A DNA stretch of 64,000 bases from Agromyces protaetiae (GTDB lineage Bacteria; Actinomycetota; Actinomycetes; Actinomycetales; Microbacteriaceae), in contig NZ_CP133018.1 in NCBI RefSeq assembly GCF_030866785.1, positions 3,596,001-3,660,000 on the forward strand, in the 5' to 3' direction. Positions 8,680 to 17,510 of the stretch are shown here, piece after piece (position 1 is the first letter of the stretch; every line of letters starts with the position of its first letter). The notes under the pieces were generated by a model. The model searched no databases and was not told the DNA's origin. It saw only the letters and a list, made by a program, of their open reading frames with translations. Both the position numbers and the translations under genes were made by a program.

Positions 8680-9653
8680 GCGGACTTCCCTTCCCGGTAC
8701 ATGAAGCGCACCGCAAAGATCGAGATGAGCCCGACGAAGAGGAACAGGACGATGCCGATCGCGGAGCCGTACCCGCGGTCGAGGAACTGGAAGGTCGTCA
8801 GGAACACCAGGAACTCGGGCAGCATGGTGGCGTTGCCCGGCCCGCCCTTCGTCAAGGCGTAGATGAGCGGGAACATCCAGATCAGCACGCCCGAGGCGCA
8901 CAACACCGTCCAGTAGCCGACCACCCCGCGGATGAGCGGGAGGATGATCTGGAAGAGCAACCGCCAGAAGCCGGCTCCGTCGATGCGCGCGGCCTCGATC
9001 GTCTCCGCCGGAACGGTCGACAGGCCGGCGAGGTAGGTGAGCACGCCATAGCCGAAGAAGCACCACAGCGCGACGCCGACCAATGAGAAGAGCGCGCTGA
9101 CCGGTCCGTTCAACCATTCGATCGCGAGGGCGCCGAGCCCCATGCCGCGGAGGATCTCGTTCAACGGCCCGTCGGGCGCGAGGATCTGCCGGAACATGAT
9201 GCCGACGACGATCGGTGCGATCGTGTACGGCAGGAAGTACGCCGCTCGGAAGAACCGCCACCCGGGCGTGCGCTGGTGGATCAGGACGGCGAGCACGAGC
9301 GGCAGCAGCACCCACACCGGCAGGGTCAGCGTCACCACGATCGCATTGCGGAACGCCTCGAGCACCACCGGATCGCTGAGCATCCGCTCGTAGTTCGCGA
9401 GGCCCGCGAACTCCGGTTCGGCGAATCCCTGCGTGCGCTGCAGGCTGAGTGAGACGCCCCCGGCGAGTGGAATGAGCTTGAAGCCCACCGCGAGCAGCAC
9501 GCCGGGAAGGAGGAAGAGCGCGCCGATCAGGAGATCACGCCGGAGGCGCGCCTTCTTGGGCTCTGAGGCCCGATCCGCGGCGGGACGCACCTTCTTCCGA
9601 GCCGGAACTGCCGCCGCGGACCGCTCGGCGGCCGCGTGAGTGGGGATCGTCAT
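8676..9653 (-). CDS. Carbohydrate ABC transporter permease (MalF-like)
   Basis: A 325-residue permease with a charged N-terminal tail (about 35 residues) and six predicted membrane spans. The EAA loop ETIEAARIDGAGFWRLLFQI lies near residue 221. It is the MalF-like partner of the following gene. It follows the substrate-binding protein gene with a 57-base gap and heads the translationally coupled chain permease-permease-mutarotase-dehydrogenase-FAH hydrolase. Confidence 0.92.
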   Translation of the reverse strand: MTIPTHAAAERSAAAVPARKKVRPAADRASEPKKARLRRDLLIGALFLLPGVLLAVGFKLIPLAGGVSLSLQRTQGFAEPEFAGLANYERMLSDPVVLEAFRNAIVVTLTLPVWVLLPLVLAVLIHQRTPGWRFFRAAYFLPYTIAPIVVGIMFRQILAPDGPLNEILRGMGLGALAIEWLNGPVSALFSLVGVALWCFFGYGVLTYLAGLSTVPAETIEAARIDGAGFWRLLFQIILPLIRGVVGYWTVLCASGVLIWMFPLIYALTKGGPGNATMLPEFLVFLTTFQFLDRGYGSAIGIVLFLFVGLISIFAVRFMYREGKSA

Positions 9654-9710
9654 GGAATCGACTCCTGGGTCGGAGGGGACGAGGCGCGCGCGCCCCGCCC
9701 CCTCGGCGTC

Positions 9711-11027
9711 CTACTGCTTGCCCGGCGAGTTCTCCAGGGCGGTCTGCATCTGCGCCGCCCAGTCGTCGACGGTGAGCTGGCCGAGTGCGACCTGCTGCCA
9801 GCCGCGCGCGAGCGCGTCGGTCTCCTGCCCGCTCAACATCACGCCGACGTGCAGGGTCGGGTCCGCGATGATCTCCTGGATCTGCTGGAGGGCGGGCGAG
9901 TCGGGGAAGGCACTCGTGTCGACCTGGGTGTTCAGCGGCTGTCCGTTCACGATCTCGGCCCACAGCTGGCCGTTCTCCGCGCCCGCCATCCACTTCACGA
10001 ACTCGAACGCGGCCTCCTGCTTCGTGCTCCAGGTCGTGACTCCGTAGACCGAGCCCTCGATTCCCGAGAACTGCTTCACGCGCGGCGCATCGGGAACGAT
10101 GGCCGGCCACAGCATGGCGCCCAGGTTCTCCGGGCCGATGGCCTCGCCGAACGCCTGCCAGTTGACGGCGTCGGAGAGGATCGTGCCCGCGAATGCCGCC
10201 TGTCCGCTCTGGAACAGGTCGGCGCCGTCGGGGAGCATGGTGATCGACGGGGCGTTGCTGTTGTTCCAGCCTGCGTCGGTGATGCTCGCGAGGCCTTCCA
10301 AGACCGAGACCATCTTCGGGTCCGTCCAGTCGAGCTCGCCCTTCAGCACCGCTCGCACATCGTCCTCGCTGAGGTAGTTCTTCGCGACCTCGGGGAAGTC
10401 CCAGTAGGCCGGGAAGACACCGGTGAGGCCGAGCGCGAGGCAGGTCTTGCCCGCGGCGGAGACCGCATCGCACGCGGCGCCGAACTCCTCCCACGTGGTC
10501 GGCGGGGCCTCGGGGTCGAGCCCGGCCTCGGCCAGGACCTGCTTGTTGTAGTACATGACGTTGCCCTGATACGAAAAGGGCAATCCGTAACACGGGTTGG
10601 CCGTGTCGAAGTCCAGACAGGCGCCGCTGTACGTCAGCAGGTCCTCACCGGCCGCGAGCACCTCATCCGGCAGCTCGACGTAGGCCGAGACCCGGTCGAA
10701 GAGCTCGAGGCCGGCGTTGTTGGCCATGACGTCCGGACCGGTCTTGCTGGTGATGTACGGACCCTGGACCTCGGGGTACCGGTCGAACGGCACGGTCTCG
10801 AGCTCCACCTTGATGTCGGGGTGCGCGGCTTCGAACGCCGCGACCGTCGCATCCCAGAACTCGCTGCCTCCCGGCTCCCAGTTCAGCACCTTGATCGTCG
10901 TCACGCCGTCGGCGCCGGTATCCGATCCATCTGCCGAGCATGCGGTCACCGTCAGGGCGACCGCGGCGGTCATGGCGATCGACGCTGCGATGTTCCGGCG
11001 CCGTACACGTGAAGGCCGACTGTTCAT
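9711..11027 (-). CDS. Sugar ABC transporter substrate-binding lipoprotein
   Basis: A 438-residue extracytoplasmic solute-binding protein of the MalE-like CUT1 type. The N-terminus carries an Arg-rich n-region, a hydrophobic core and the lipobox TVTACS, so the mature protein is anchored at Cys30. The start ATG at 11027 follows an AGGAGG sequence; a longer open reading upstream has no such signal. It captures the sugar or sugar conjugate for the two downstream permeases. The 282-base upstream region contains a candidate copy of the 35-bp operator found twice elsewhere in this cluster. Confidence 0.92.
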   Translation of the reverse strand: MNSRPSRVRRRNIAASIAMTAAVALTVTACSADGSDTGADGVTTIKVLNWEPGGSEFWDATVAAFEAAHPDIKVELETVPFDRYPEVQGPYITSKTGPDVMANNAGLELFDRVSAYVELPDEVLAAGEDLLTYSGACLDFDTANPCYGLPFSYQGNVMYYNKQVLAEAGLDPEAPPTTWEEFGAACDAVSAAGKTCLALGLTGVFPAYWDFPEVAKNYLSEDDVRAVLKGELDWTDPKMVSVLEGLASITDAGWNNSNAPSITMLPDGADLFQSGQAAFAGTILSDAVNWQAFGEAIGPENLGAMLWPAIVPDAPRVKQFSGIEGSVYGVTTWSTKQEAAFEFVKWMAGAENGQLWAEIVNGQPLNTQVDTSAFPDSPALQQIQEIIADPTLHVGVMLSGQETDALARGWQQVALGQLTVDDWAAQMQTALENSPGKQ

Positions 11028-11116
11028 CTGTCCTCCTACTGCGTTGTATGCCGCGGTCCGTCCCGAGTGGCCGAGTGCCGACCCGTCCGCGATTTCGTCC
11101 AATGTATAGGTACGTC

Positions 11117-11151
11117 GTTCTATCTGTCGAACGTTTTTTGTTTCAATTCGA
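11117..11151. promoter_or_regulatory. Candidate third copy of the 35-bp operator, upstream of the importer
   Basis: GTTCTATCTGTCGAACGTTT begins at 11117 and matches the left two-thirds of the two strong sites (14738 and 16438). The right end TTCGA is displaced by a base. It lies 90 bases upstream of the substrate-binding protein start. The surrounding 11028-11309 region holds no gene. Confidence 0.35.
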
Positions 11152-11309
11152 TGAAATGCACTGACACGCCGACCCCGACACGCCGGCGACGGTCGCGCGA
11201 ACAGCGCTCGCGTGGATGCCGCGCGTGCGGCCGCGCGGAGCCCTCGAACCTCTCGCCCGCGTACCACGGACGACGAAGCCCCCGGGCGGCCGTCCGACCG
11301 GATGCCGAC

Positions 11310-11882
11310 TCAGGAATGCTCTGGATACTGCTGGACCGTGACCAGTCGCGCCGGCCCGCCCAGGGCGTGATAGAAATGTGGCCGATCAGCCGGGAACGTG
11401 AACATGTCGCCCGGGTCGAGCTCGGCGGAGTCGAGGTCGGTGCCCACGCGGACGCGGCCTTCCACACACAGGACGCGCTCGATGATCCCGGGAGCATTGC
11501 CCTCGGAGTTGCGCTTGGCCCGATCGCCGAAGATCATCACGCACAGCTCGACCTCACCGGTCGGCCGCCAGAGCGACAGGAGCTGCGCACGAAAGTGGTC
11601 GCCCTCCTGCACCATGATCGGGGCGTCGTCGAGGCGGAGCAGCTCCACCTCGGGCTTGCCGCCCGGCTCCTCGAAGAACGAGCCGAGCGAGATGTTCAAG
11701 CTCCTCGCCAGCGACCAGAGGGTGTCGAGTGACGGGTTGCCGTTGCCCCGCTCCAGCTCCGAGACGACGGACTTCGACAGCCCCGCCTTGGCGGCCAACG
11801 CGGAGAGCGACAGGCCGCGCCGCTGACGCCACACCTTGAGATTCTCCGAGAGTGGGGAGATCGGAGCACCCTCATCGGCCAT
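11310..11882 (-). CDS. XRE-family regulator with C-terminal cupin sensor
   Basis: A 190-residue regulator. A helix-turn-helix of XRE type occupies about residues 12-66 (core LAAKAGLSKSVVSELERG). A cupin domain follows at about residues 110-185, containing FTFPADRPHFYHALGG. This architecture is typical of small-molecule-responsive regulators of catabolic operons. It is the last gene of the minus-strand unit after the glycosidase-like, PLP-enzyme, M20 and RidA genes. It is the obvious candidate to bind the repeated 35-bp elements found at the cluster's promoters. Confidence 0.9.
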   Translation of the reverse strand: MADEGAPISPLSENLKVWRQRRGLSLSALAAKAGLSKSVVSELERGNGNPSLDTLWSLARSLNISLGSFFEEPGGKPEVELLRLDDAPIMVQEGDHFRAQLLSLWRPTGEVELCVMIFGDRAKRNSEGNAPGIIERVLCVEGRVRVGTDLDSAELDPGDMFTFPADRPHFYHALGGPARLVTVQQYPEHS

Positions 11883-11905
11883 CGCTCGACCCTCCCTCGC
11901 CGGGT

Positions 11906-11924
11906 TGCAGGACCCCCGCCTGCA
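11906..11924. promoter_or_regulatory. Short dyad upstream of the XRE gene
   Basis: TGCAGG at 11906-11911 is mirrored by CCTGCA at 11919-11924, between the RidA and XRE genes. It could be an operator or a weak attenuating hairpin; nothing more can be said from sequence. Confidence 0.25.
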
Positions 11925-11942
11925 CAGAGCACCATATCGCGA

Positions 11943-12323
11943 TCATTCGGGACGCACCGCGACCGCCTCGATCTCCACCCCGTAGGCAGGGGCGAGCCGG
12001 ACGCCGACCGTGCTGCGGGCCGGACGGTGCTCGCCGAACACCTCACGATAGGCGGCGTCGAAGACCGGGAAGTCGTCGAGGTCGGCGAGGAAGCACGTGG
12101 TCTTGAGCACATCCTCGAGGCCGAGGCCGGCCTCCGCCAGGACGGCCGCGATGTTCGCGAGCGCCTGTTTCGTCTGGTCGCCGACGCCCTCCGGCACCCG
12201 CCCGGTCACGGGATCCAGGCCGACCTGTCCAGCGGTCATCACGACCGCGCCGCGGGCGACCGCGTGGGCGTAGTAGCCTCCGGGCGGCGGCGCCGCCTCA
12301 CTCATGATCGTCTCGACACTCAT
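11943..12323 (-). CDS. RidA family protein (enamine/imine deaminase type)
   Basis: A 126-residue YjgF/YER057c/UK114 protein. The signature region includes TAGQVGLDPVTG near residue 32 and RSTVGVRLAPAYGVEIEA near the C-terminus. RidA homologues form trimers and hydrolyse reactive 2-aminoacrylate or imine intermediates made by PLP enzymes. This fits the PLP enzyme gene two positions upstream. The conserved Arg of the RSTVGV segment is present. The start ATG at 12323 overlaps the M20 gene stop by 4 bases. Confidence 0.9.
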   Translation of the reverse strand: MSVETIMSEAAPPPGGYYAHAVARGAVVMTAGQVGLDPVTGRVPEGVGDQTKQALANIAAVLAEAGLGLEDVLKTTCFLADLDDFPVFDAAYREVFGEHRPARSTVGVRLAPAYGVEIEAVAVRPE

Positions 12324-13567
12324 GTGCTCTCCTTTCCTGTCCAGGGCGCTCCGGCCCCGTATCCGGCAGCCAGCCGGGCGTAGATGCGTGCCGCCTGTCG
12401 CAGTGCGCGGAGGGAGACACGTTCGTTCGGCCCGTGCGCGTGCGCGATCAGGCCGGGTCCGAAGGACGGCAACGTGGGCACGTCCGCCTCCGTGAACCAC
12501 GGCGCATCGGTCGCGCCCGGGAAGATGCTGATCGGCGGCGGCGACCCGAGGACGTCGCGAGCGGCCGCGGCGGTCGCCGCAACCAGCGGATGCCCCGGAG
12601 CGAGGTCGCTCGGAGGAACCCACTCGAGTCCCGGCTCGAACACCAGCTCGACGTCGAGCAGCGGGTCGAGCGCACGGCGGCGGTCGAGCCAGCCCTCGAT
12701 CGCGGTGCGGACACCCTCGAACGTCATGCCCGGCACCGTCCGCAGGTCGCACGCGAACTCGGCCTCGCCGGGCACGACGCCGAACCAGGTTCCGCCCGCG
12801 ACGGTCACGCCCCGGTTCAACGTCGGGCCCGTCTGACCGATCGGATGCGGTGTGAACGGCAGCTCGAGCTCGTCGGCCATGTCGACGAGCAGGCGCGCCA
12901 TGCGCTCGGACGCGTTGACGAAGGGCAGCCGGTCGCTGAGGCTGGAGTGACCCTGCGTCCCGCGTACGCGGATCCGGAAACAGCTCGAGCCGCGCGAGAC
13001 CAGGTGCAGGCCCTGCCAGTCGTGGGTCCACCCGCTCGGCTCGCCGAGGAGGAGCCCGTCGACGTCGCCGAGCTCCGGGGCGACGAGTCGCGCCCCGCGC
13101 GAGCCGCCCGCCTCCTCGTCGGCGACGAGCGCGAGCACCACGTCGCCGGGCGGGGTCCCGGTCGCCATGACGGCGTCGAGCGCGACGATCATGGCGGCGA
13201 TCGCACCCTTCATGTCGGCGGCGCCGAGTCCATGGAGCTCCCCGTCCACGATCACGGGGTCGAGCGGGTCGGTCCGCCACTGGTCGCGCGCCGACCCGAC
13301 CGGCTTGGTGTCGATGTGGCCGGCCAGGGCGAGGACTGGCCCGCCGTCCCCGGTGAGGCGCGCGACGACGCTCGGACGCGCGTCACGGTCACCTGCGAGG
13401 CGCACGTCGAGTCCACGGTCGGCGAGCACGTCGACGAGGAAGGCCGCGATTGCCCGCTCATCGGCGTGCGGCGGAATCTGACTGTCGATCGCGATGAGGT
13501 CTCGCGCGAGTGCGATGAGTCGATCGTCATGCGCGACGAGGTAGGCATCGAGTGCGGCGGCGGTCAT
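12320..13567 (-). CDS. M20 family metallo-deacylase/peptidase (ArgE/DapE type)
   Basis: A 415-residue M20 hydrolase. Metal ligands are visible in AGHIDTKPVG near residue 81, GLGAADMKG near residue 114 and DEEAGGS near residue 150; the C-terminal FPGATDAPWF supplies another conserved site. A dimerisation lid lies in the middle (RGTQGHSS). Members remove acyl groups from N-acyl amino acids or cleave dipeptides. In this cluster an N-deacylase acting on an acylated amino sugar or amino acid is a reasonable inference. It overlaps both neighbours by 4 bases. Confidence 0.88.
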   Translation of the reverse strand: MTAAALDAYLVAHDDRLIALARDLIAIDSQIPPHADERAIAAFLVDVLADRGLDVRLAGDRDARPSVVARLTGDGGPVLALAGHIDTKPVGSARDQWRTDPLDPVIVDGELHGLGAADMKGAIAAMIVALDAVMATGTPPGDVVLALVADEEAGGSRGARLVAPELGDVDGLLLGEPSGWTHDWQGLHLVSRGSSCFRIRVRGTQGHSSLSDRLPFVNASERMARLLVDMADELELPFTPHPIGQTGPTLNRGVTVAGGTWFGVVPGEAEFACDLRTVPGMTFEGVRTAIEGWLDRRRALDPLLDVELVFEPGLEWVPPSDLAPGHPLVAATAAAARDVLGSPPPISIFPGATDAPWFTEADVPTLPSFGPGLIAHAHGPNERVSLRALRQAARIYARLAAGYGAGAPWTGKEST

Positions 13568-14724
13568 GGCGCCGCCGGGAGGGTCTCGAAGACGTCGGCG
13601 AGCCCCGCCATGAGGCGATCGACGTCGTCGAGTCGGTTCATGACGTGACTCGAGGCCCGCACGCGCCCGTCACCGCCCCACACGTAGATCCCCGCATCGG
13701 CGAGCTGGTCGGCGACCTCTTCGCCGCGCGGATGCAGGAAGGAGACATTGCCGAGGCGGCGATCCGGGTCCTCCGGCGTGGTGATCGAGAGGCCGAGTCC
13801 CCGGAACCCCTCGTACACGCGGGCGGTGATCGCCGCGGCATGCTGCTGCACCGCGCCGAGCCCCAGGTCGGCGAGCACGCGTGCGCCCTCCCCGAGCGCG
13901 GCGATGTCGCTCAACGCCGGCGCACCGAGCTGGAAGCGCCGGCCGCCGGGAGACCAGTCGAGATCGCCGAAGCGGCCGGGGCGGAAGATGTCCTCCACGG
14001 ACCGCCAGCCGACATTGCCGGGTCGGAAGTCCGGAAGCCGGTCGCGGTTCCAGTACACGATGCCGACCCCGTAGGGTCCGAGCGTCCATTTGTAGGAGGC
14101 GCTCACGATGAGCGCGGCGTGGCTGAGGGCCAGCGGCATGACGCCGAGCGAGTGCGAGACGTCGAGAATGACCGGGATGCCGCGCGAGTCGGCGAAGGCG
14201 GCCACCTCGGCCGGGTCGTAGCGCAGTCCGGTGACATATCCGACGTGACTGAGGCCGATCGCCACCGTGCGCTCATCGCACGCGGCGGCCAGGTCGGCGA
14301 GCGGCAGGTCCCAGTCGTCCCGGCGGCGGACGAACCGGACCTCGAGGCCACGATCGCGCAACCGGATCCACGGCGCGAACACGCTCGGGTGCTCGAACTC
14401 GTTGAGCACGACATTGTCTCCGGGCTTCCAGTCCCAGCCGTTGGCGATCGAGCTCCAGGCGGTCGAGGCATCCCCCAGCAGCCCGACGTCATCGGCACTC
14501 GCGCCGTCGACCAGCCGCGCGACCTGCTCGCGCGCGGCCTCCTCGCGTTCGAAGAGGTGCGCGCGACCGCGCGGTCCGGTGCTCTTCATCGCGTAGGCCC
14601 ACTCCATGGCAGCGGCGCCGGCCTTGAGCCCCGGGGCATGGGCGCCGGTGTAGAAGTAGGCCTCGTCCTCGAGCCCGATGAATGCACTGAGCGGAAGGAG
14701 CGGCTGGGCGCCGACGGTGGTCAC
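13564..14724 (-). CDS. PLP-dependent class V aminotransferase-like enzyme
   Basis: A 386-residue fold-type I PLP enzyme of the class V/cysteine-desulfurase superfamily. The PLP lysine is in SASYKWTLGPYG near residue 211, and the preceding Asp and His lie in ILDVSHSLG near residue 195. Related proteins include isopenicillin-N-epimerase-like and kynureninase-like enzymes, so aminotransfer, epimerisation and beta-elimination are all possible. The GTG at 14724 is chosen because GGAGG lies 4 bases upstream (14729-14733). The RidA gene downstream suggests that a reactive enamine is released. Confidence 0.82.
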   Translation of the reverse strand: MTTVGAQPLLPLSAFIGLEDEAYFYTGAHAPGLKAGAAAMEWAYAMKSTGPRGRAHLFEREEAAREQVARLVDGASADDVGLLGDASTAWSSIANGWDWKPGDNVVLNEFEHPSVFAPWIRLRDRGLEVRFVRRRDDWDLPLADLAAACDERTVAIGLSHVGYVTGLRYDPAEVAAFADSRGIPVILDVSHSLGVMPLALSHAALIVSASYKWTLGPYGVGIVYWNRDRLPDFRPGNVGWRSVEDIFRPGRFGDLDWSPGGRRFQLGAPALSDIAALGEGARVLADLGLGAVQQHAAAITARVYEGFRGLGLSITTPEDPDRRLGNVSFLHPRGEEVADQLADAGIYVWGGDGRVRASSHVMNRLDDVDRLMAGLADVFETLPAAP

Positions 14725-14737
14725 GTGTCCTCCAGAT

Positions 14738-14772
14738 GTTCGATAAATCAACTGTTGTTCACTGTATCGAAC
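14738..14772. promoter_or_regulatory. 35-bp operator-like element, PLP-enzyme promoter
   Basis: The element begins GTTCGATAAATCAACTGTTG and ends TATCGAAC. It matches the element at 16438-16472 at 23 of 35 positions with identical length, and both are bounded by GTTCGA and CGAAC. It spans the end of the glycosidase-like gene and the region just upstream of the PLP enzyme start. Confidence 0.6.
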
Positions 14773-16408
14773 GAGAGTCCCGAGCGAAACGGTTCCGGTC
14801 CACTCGGTCGGCGAGTCGCCACCAGCGGTCCGCAGCGCCGCCCGCCGGCGCATCCGCCGCGCCGGCCCGTACGCGGGCGACCAGCGCGTCGGCCTCTGAC
14901 GGCGCCAACGGATCGCCCTGCAGGACGTCGGTGATCGCGAGATACTCGTCGGCCGCCGTCTCCCCGCCGAGCAGCGGGTCGACGACCTCGGCCCGGAATC
15001 CCGCCCAATCGCGGTCCGGCGTCGTGCCGAAATAGGCGAAGGCGAGGTAGTTGAGCTCATTGGCTCCCGTGTAGGGCGACGCCTCGCCCCAGATCGTGAG
15101 CCCCTGCATGCCCGACCGCGCGGCGACCCGGGCCGCATCGGCGATGTCCCGCCCGATGAAGGCGTGCCGCTCGGTGCGCTCGTCGCCGTTCCACTGCGAG
15201 CCGAGGTGCAGACGAAGCGCGCTGACCGGGTACGGCAGAGCGGCGATCCGCTCGGCCGTGAGCTCGTGACGCAGCCGGTCGAGGTAGCTGCGGTTGGCCG
15301 TGTGCTGGTAGATCGCACGCGGCGGGAGCCCCTCGTGTCGGTGCTCGTCGGGGTCGAGCACGTTGTCCCACTGCAGCTCGCAGGTGATCCAGAGGTCGTC
15401 ACGGACCGCGCGCGCCGCGGCCTCGAGCGGCGGGAAGTTCTCGGCGAGATCGTCGTGAGACCAGGTCTCCCCGCCGTCTCCGGTCGCCGCGCCGCGCCGA
15501 CGCAGGCAGCGGTCGCAGCCGCACACCCCGTAATCACCGCTCTCGATGTTGATGCCGCCGATCTCGAACGTCTCGGCGAGCCACTCGACGCTGTCGCGCA
15601 TCCAAGAGAGCGTCTCGGGGCGTGACGGGCATGCGGCCTGCGTGTAGTCGCTCCGCGGGAACGAGAGCGGGAACCCGAGGTCGTCGATCGAGAACCCCAC
15701 GCCCCCGTGCAGGCTCGCCGCATGTTCGGGGTGCTCACGGAGCCAGGTCGACAGGTTCGCGGGGTGATCGCCGTCCCAGTAGACCCCGCCGTACGCGCCG
15801 ATCGCGATGCCGGGGACGATCCGGACACCCCGTTCCTTCGCATAGCGGCACAGCTCGGCCGCGGCGTCGACCCCGCCGTGGGCGTCGCGGAGGAACCCGT
15901 AGACGACGATCGCTCCGATGCGGTTCCGGCTGCAGAAGTCGACCATCGCGCGGTAGTCGTTGAGGAATCCGCCCGGCGGCTTGCCGTATGGATTGAACAC
16001 CCCGGTCTCCTGGACACCGATCTGGCCGAGGTCCCAGTTCGAGGAGTGGTCCCAGGTCCAGAATGTGCGGTGCGGCAGCGCCGGGCGGTCCTCCGTGCGC
16101 CCCGGCTCGACCTCGAGCCCGCCACGCACGGCGTGACGATCGAGGAGCCGTTCGACGCCTCCGATCACCCCGGAGAACGGCCCTCCCGCGATCTCGACCC
16201 GCACCGGATCGACGGAGGCCACGAGATCGAAGGCACCCTCGGGGATCTCCGCCGCCGTTGTGAGCTCGAGCACCGGATACTCGGCACGGTCGGGGTGCTC
16301 CAGGTCGACCCAGTCGATGCGTGACGTCCCCGCTCGCAGCCTCCTCGCGGCGTGGGGGTGGTCCCGCCCACCGACCAATCCCACCCGGCCCTCAAGTCGA
16401 ATCGTCAT
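14759..16408 (-). CDS. Glycosidase-like protein, family unassigned
   Basis: A 549-residue protein with no signal peptide, so probably cytosolic. Residues about 1-100 resemble the small alpha/beta domain preceding the barrel in GH20/GH67-type enzymes. The rest reads like a TIM barrel, with WTWDHSSNWDLG, IVVYGFLRDAHGG, GGINIESGDYGVCGCDRCL, ITCELQWDN and LTIWGEASPYTG in order. Glu in NIESGD or in IWGEAS would be candidate acid residues. The CGCDRC cluster also occurs in some uncharacterised alpha-glucuronidase-like families. I cannot name the substrate. It heads the minus-strand operon leading to the PLP enzyme, M20 and RidA, divergent from a Gfo/Idh dehydrogenase. Confidence 0.55.
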   Translation of the reverse strand: MTIRLEGRVGLVGGRDHPHAARRLRAGTSRIDWVDLEHPDRAEYPVLELTTAAEIPEGAFDLVASVDPVRVEIAGGPFSGVIGGVERLLDRHAVRGGLEVEPGRTEDRPALPHRTFWTWDHSSNWDLGQIGVQETGVFNPYGKPPGGFLNDYRAMVDFCSRNRIGAIVVYGFLRDAHGGVDAAAELCRYAKERGVRIVPGIAIGAYGGVYWDGDHPANLSTWLREHPEHAASLHGGVGFSIDDLGFPLSFPRSDYTQAACPSRPETLSWMRDSVEWLAETFEIGGINIESGDYGVCGCDRCLRRRGAATGDGGETWSHDDLAENFPPLEAAARAVRDDLWITCELQWDNVLDPDEHRHEGLPPRAIYQHTANRSYLDRLRHELTAERIAALPYPVSALRLHLGSQWNGDERTERHAFIGRDIADAARVAARSGMQGLTIWGEASPYTGANELNYLAFAYFGTTPDRDWAGFRAEVVDPLLGGETAADEYLAITDVLQGDPLAPSEADALVARVRAGAADAPAGGAADRWWRLADRVDRNRFARDSRSIQ

Positions 16409-16437
16409 CGCTCGCTCCTCCCGATCACACTTGCGCG

Positions 16438-16472
16438 GTTCGACATATCAAACGATGATTTTCATACCGAAC
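16438..16472. promoter_or_regulatory. 35-bp operator-like element in the divergent promoter
   Basis: The element begins GTTCGACATATCAAACGATG and ends TACCGAAC. It sits between the divergent starts of the glycosidase-like gene (16408) and the Gfo/Idh gene (16488). It is the same length as the element at 14738 and shares its ends, so one regulator, plausibly the local XRE-cupin protein, could control both directions. Confidence 0.6.
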
Positions 16473-16487
16473 GCAAGTGGAGGCTCG

Positions 16488-17468
16488 ATGAGCGAGAACG
16501 GAGCGCGGCCCGACCTGCTTCGCGTCGCCGTCGTCGGCGTCGGCCGTTTCGGCCGCGAACACGCCAGGCGGTACGCGAGACGCACCGACTGCCGGCTCGT
16601 GGCCGTCGTGGACCCCGACGTCGGACTCGCCGGGGAGGTCGCACGTGAGTTCGAGTGCGAGGCGTTCGCCGATCTCGCCGCGCTGCTCGACGCCCGCCCC
16701 GACGCCCGCCCCGACGCGGTGTCCATCGTCAACCCCGGGTGGGCGCACGTCGAGACCGCCGAGCGCGTACTCGGGGCCGGCATCCCGGCGCTCGTCGAGA
16801 AGCCCGTCGCCCTCACAGCGGACGACGGGCATCGGCTGATCGAGGCCGAGCGAGCGTCGTCCGCCTTCGTGCTTCCCGGGCACATCCTCCGGTTCAGCAC
16901 GGCGTACCGTGAGCTTCGCGCCCGGGTCCGGTCGGGCGAGGTCGGGCGACCGGTCGGCATGAGCTTCACCAAACACCGCACGCGCGACCACGATGCGCGC
17001 TACCCGGACGAGCATCCGGTGCTCCTGACCGGCATCCACGACATCGACATGGCGCTCTGGCTCACCGGCGAACCGGTGGTGAGCGTTCGCTCGACCGAGC
17101 GACACGCGCCGGGCCGCAACCAGCCCGTCGCCGTGTTCAGCGACCTCGAGACCGAGTCGGGGATCGCCATCCGGCTCGTCAACACCTGGTCGCCCGCGGA
17201 GGGTGCCGCGGTCCCGGACCGGGTCGAGATCTACGGAACCGACGGCATGCTCCAGCTCGATCTGACGCCACGTGTGACCAATCCCGGATCCGCCCCGCTC
17301 GACGACGAGTTCACGCCCGCCTCCGGCGGCGGCGCGCTCGCCACGGAGATCGATCACTTCCTCGAACGCGTGCGTCTGGGCGAACCCTCCGACGTCATCA
17401 CGCTGGAGGAGGCGATCGACGCGATCCGGGTCGCCGAGCGTGTGGTGCAGGCCGGAGCGGCGGGATGA
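16488..17468 (+). CDS. Gfo/Idh/MocA family oxidoreductase
   Basis: A 326-residue NAD(P)-dependent dehydrogenase. The Rossmann motif VVGVGRFGREHARR is near residue 14 and the conserved EKPVAL near residue 102 supplies the catalytic-site lysine. The family acts on sugars, inositols and sugar acids. The ATG at 16488 follows GGAGG (16479-16483); an upstream in-frame extension lacks such a signal. It overlaps the amidohydrolase gene by 4 bases and is divergent from the glycosidase-like operon, sharing the operator-containing intergenic region. Confidence 0.9.
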   Translation: MSENGARPDLLRVAVVGVGRFGREHARRYARRTDCRLVAVVDPDVGLAGEVAREFECEAFADLAALLDARPDARPDAVSIVNPGWAHVETAERVLGAGIPALVEKPVALTADDGHRLIEAERASSAFVLPGHILRFSTAYRELRARVRSGEVGRPVGMSFTKHRTRDHDARYPDEHPVLLTGIHDIDMALWLTGEPVVSVRSTERHAPGRNQPVAVFSDLETESGIAIRLVNTWSPAEGAAVPDRVEIYGTDGMLQLDLTPRVTNPGSAPLDDEFTPASGGGALATEIDHFLERVRLGEPSDVITLEEAIDAIRVAERVVQAGAAG

Positions 17469-17510
17469 CTCGGAGCAGCGGGATGACTCGGAGCGGTGGG
17501 ATGACTCGGC
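17465..17510 (+). repeat. 18-bp repeat creating three start codons
   Basis: The sequence atgactcgg recurs at 17465, 17483 and 17501 with an 18-base period, encoding MTRSSG, MTRSGG and MTRRD. Any of the three ATGs could initiate the amidohydrolase. The first is coupled to the upstream stop codon. Confidence 0.85.
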
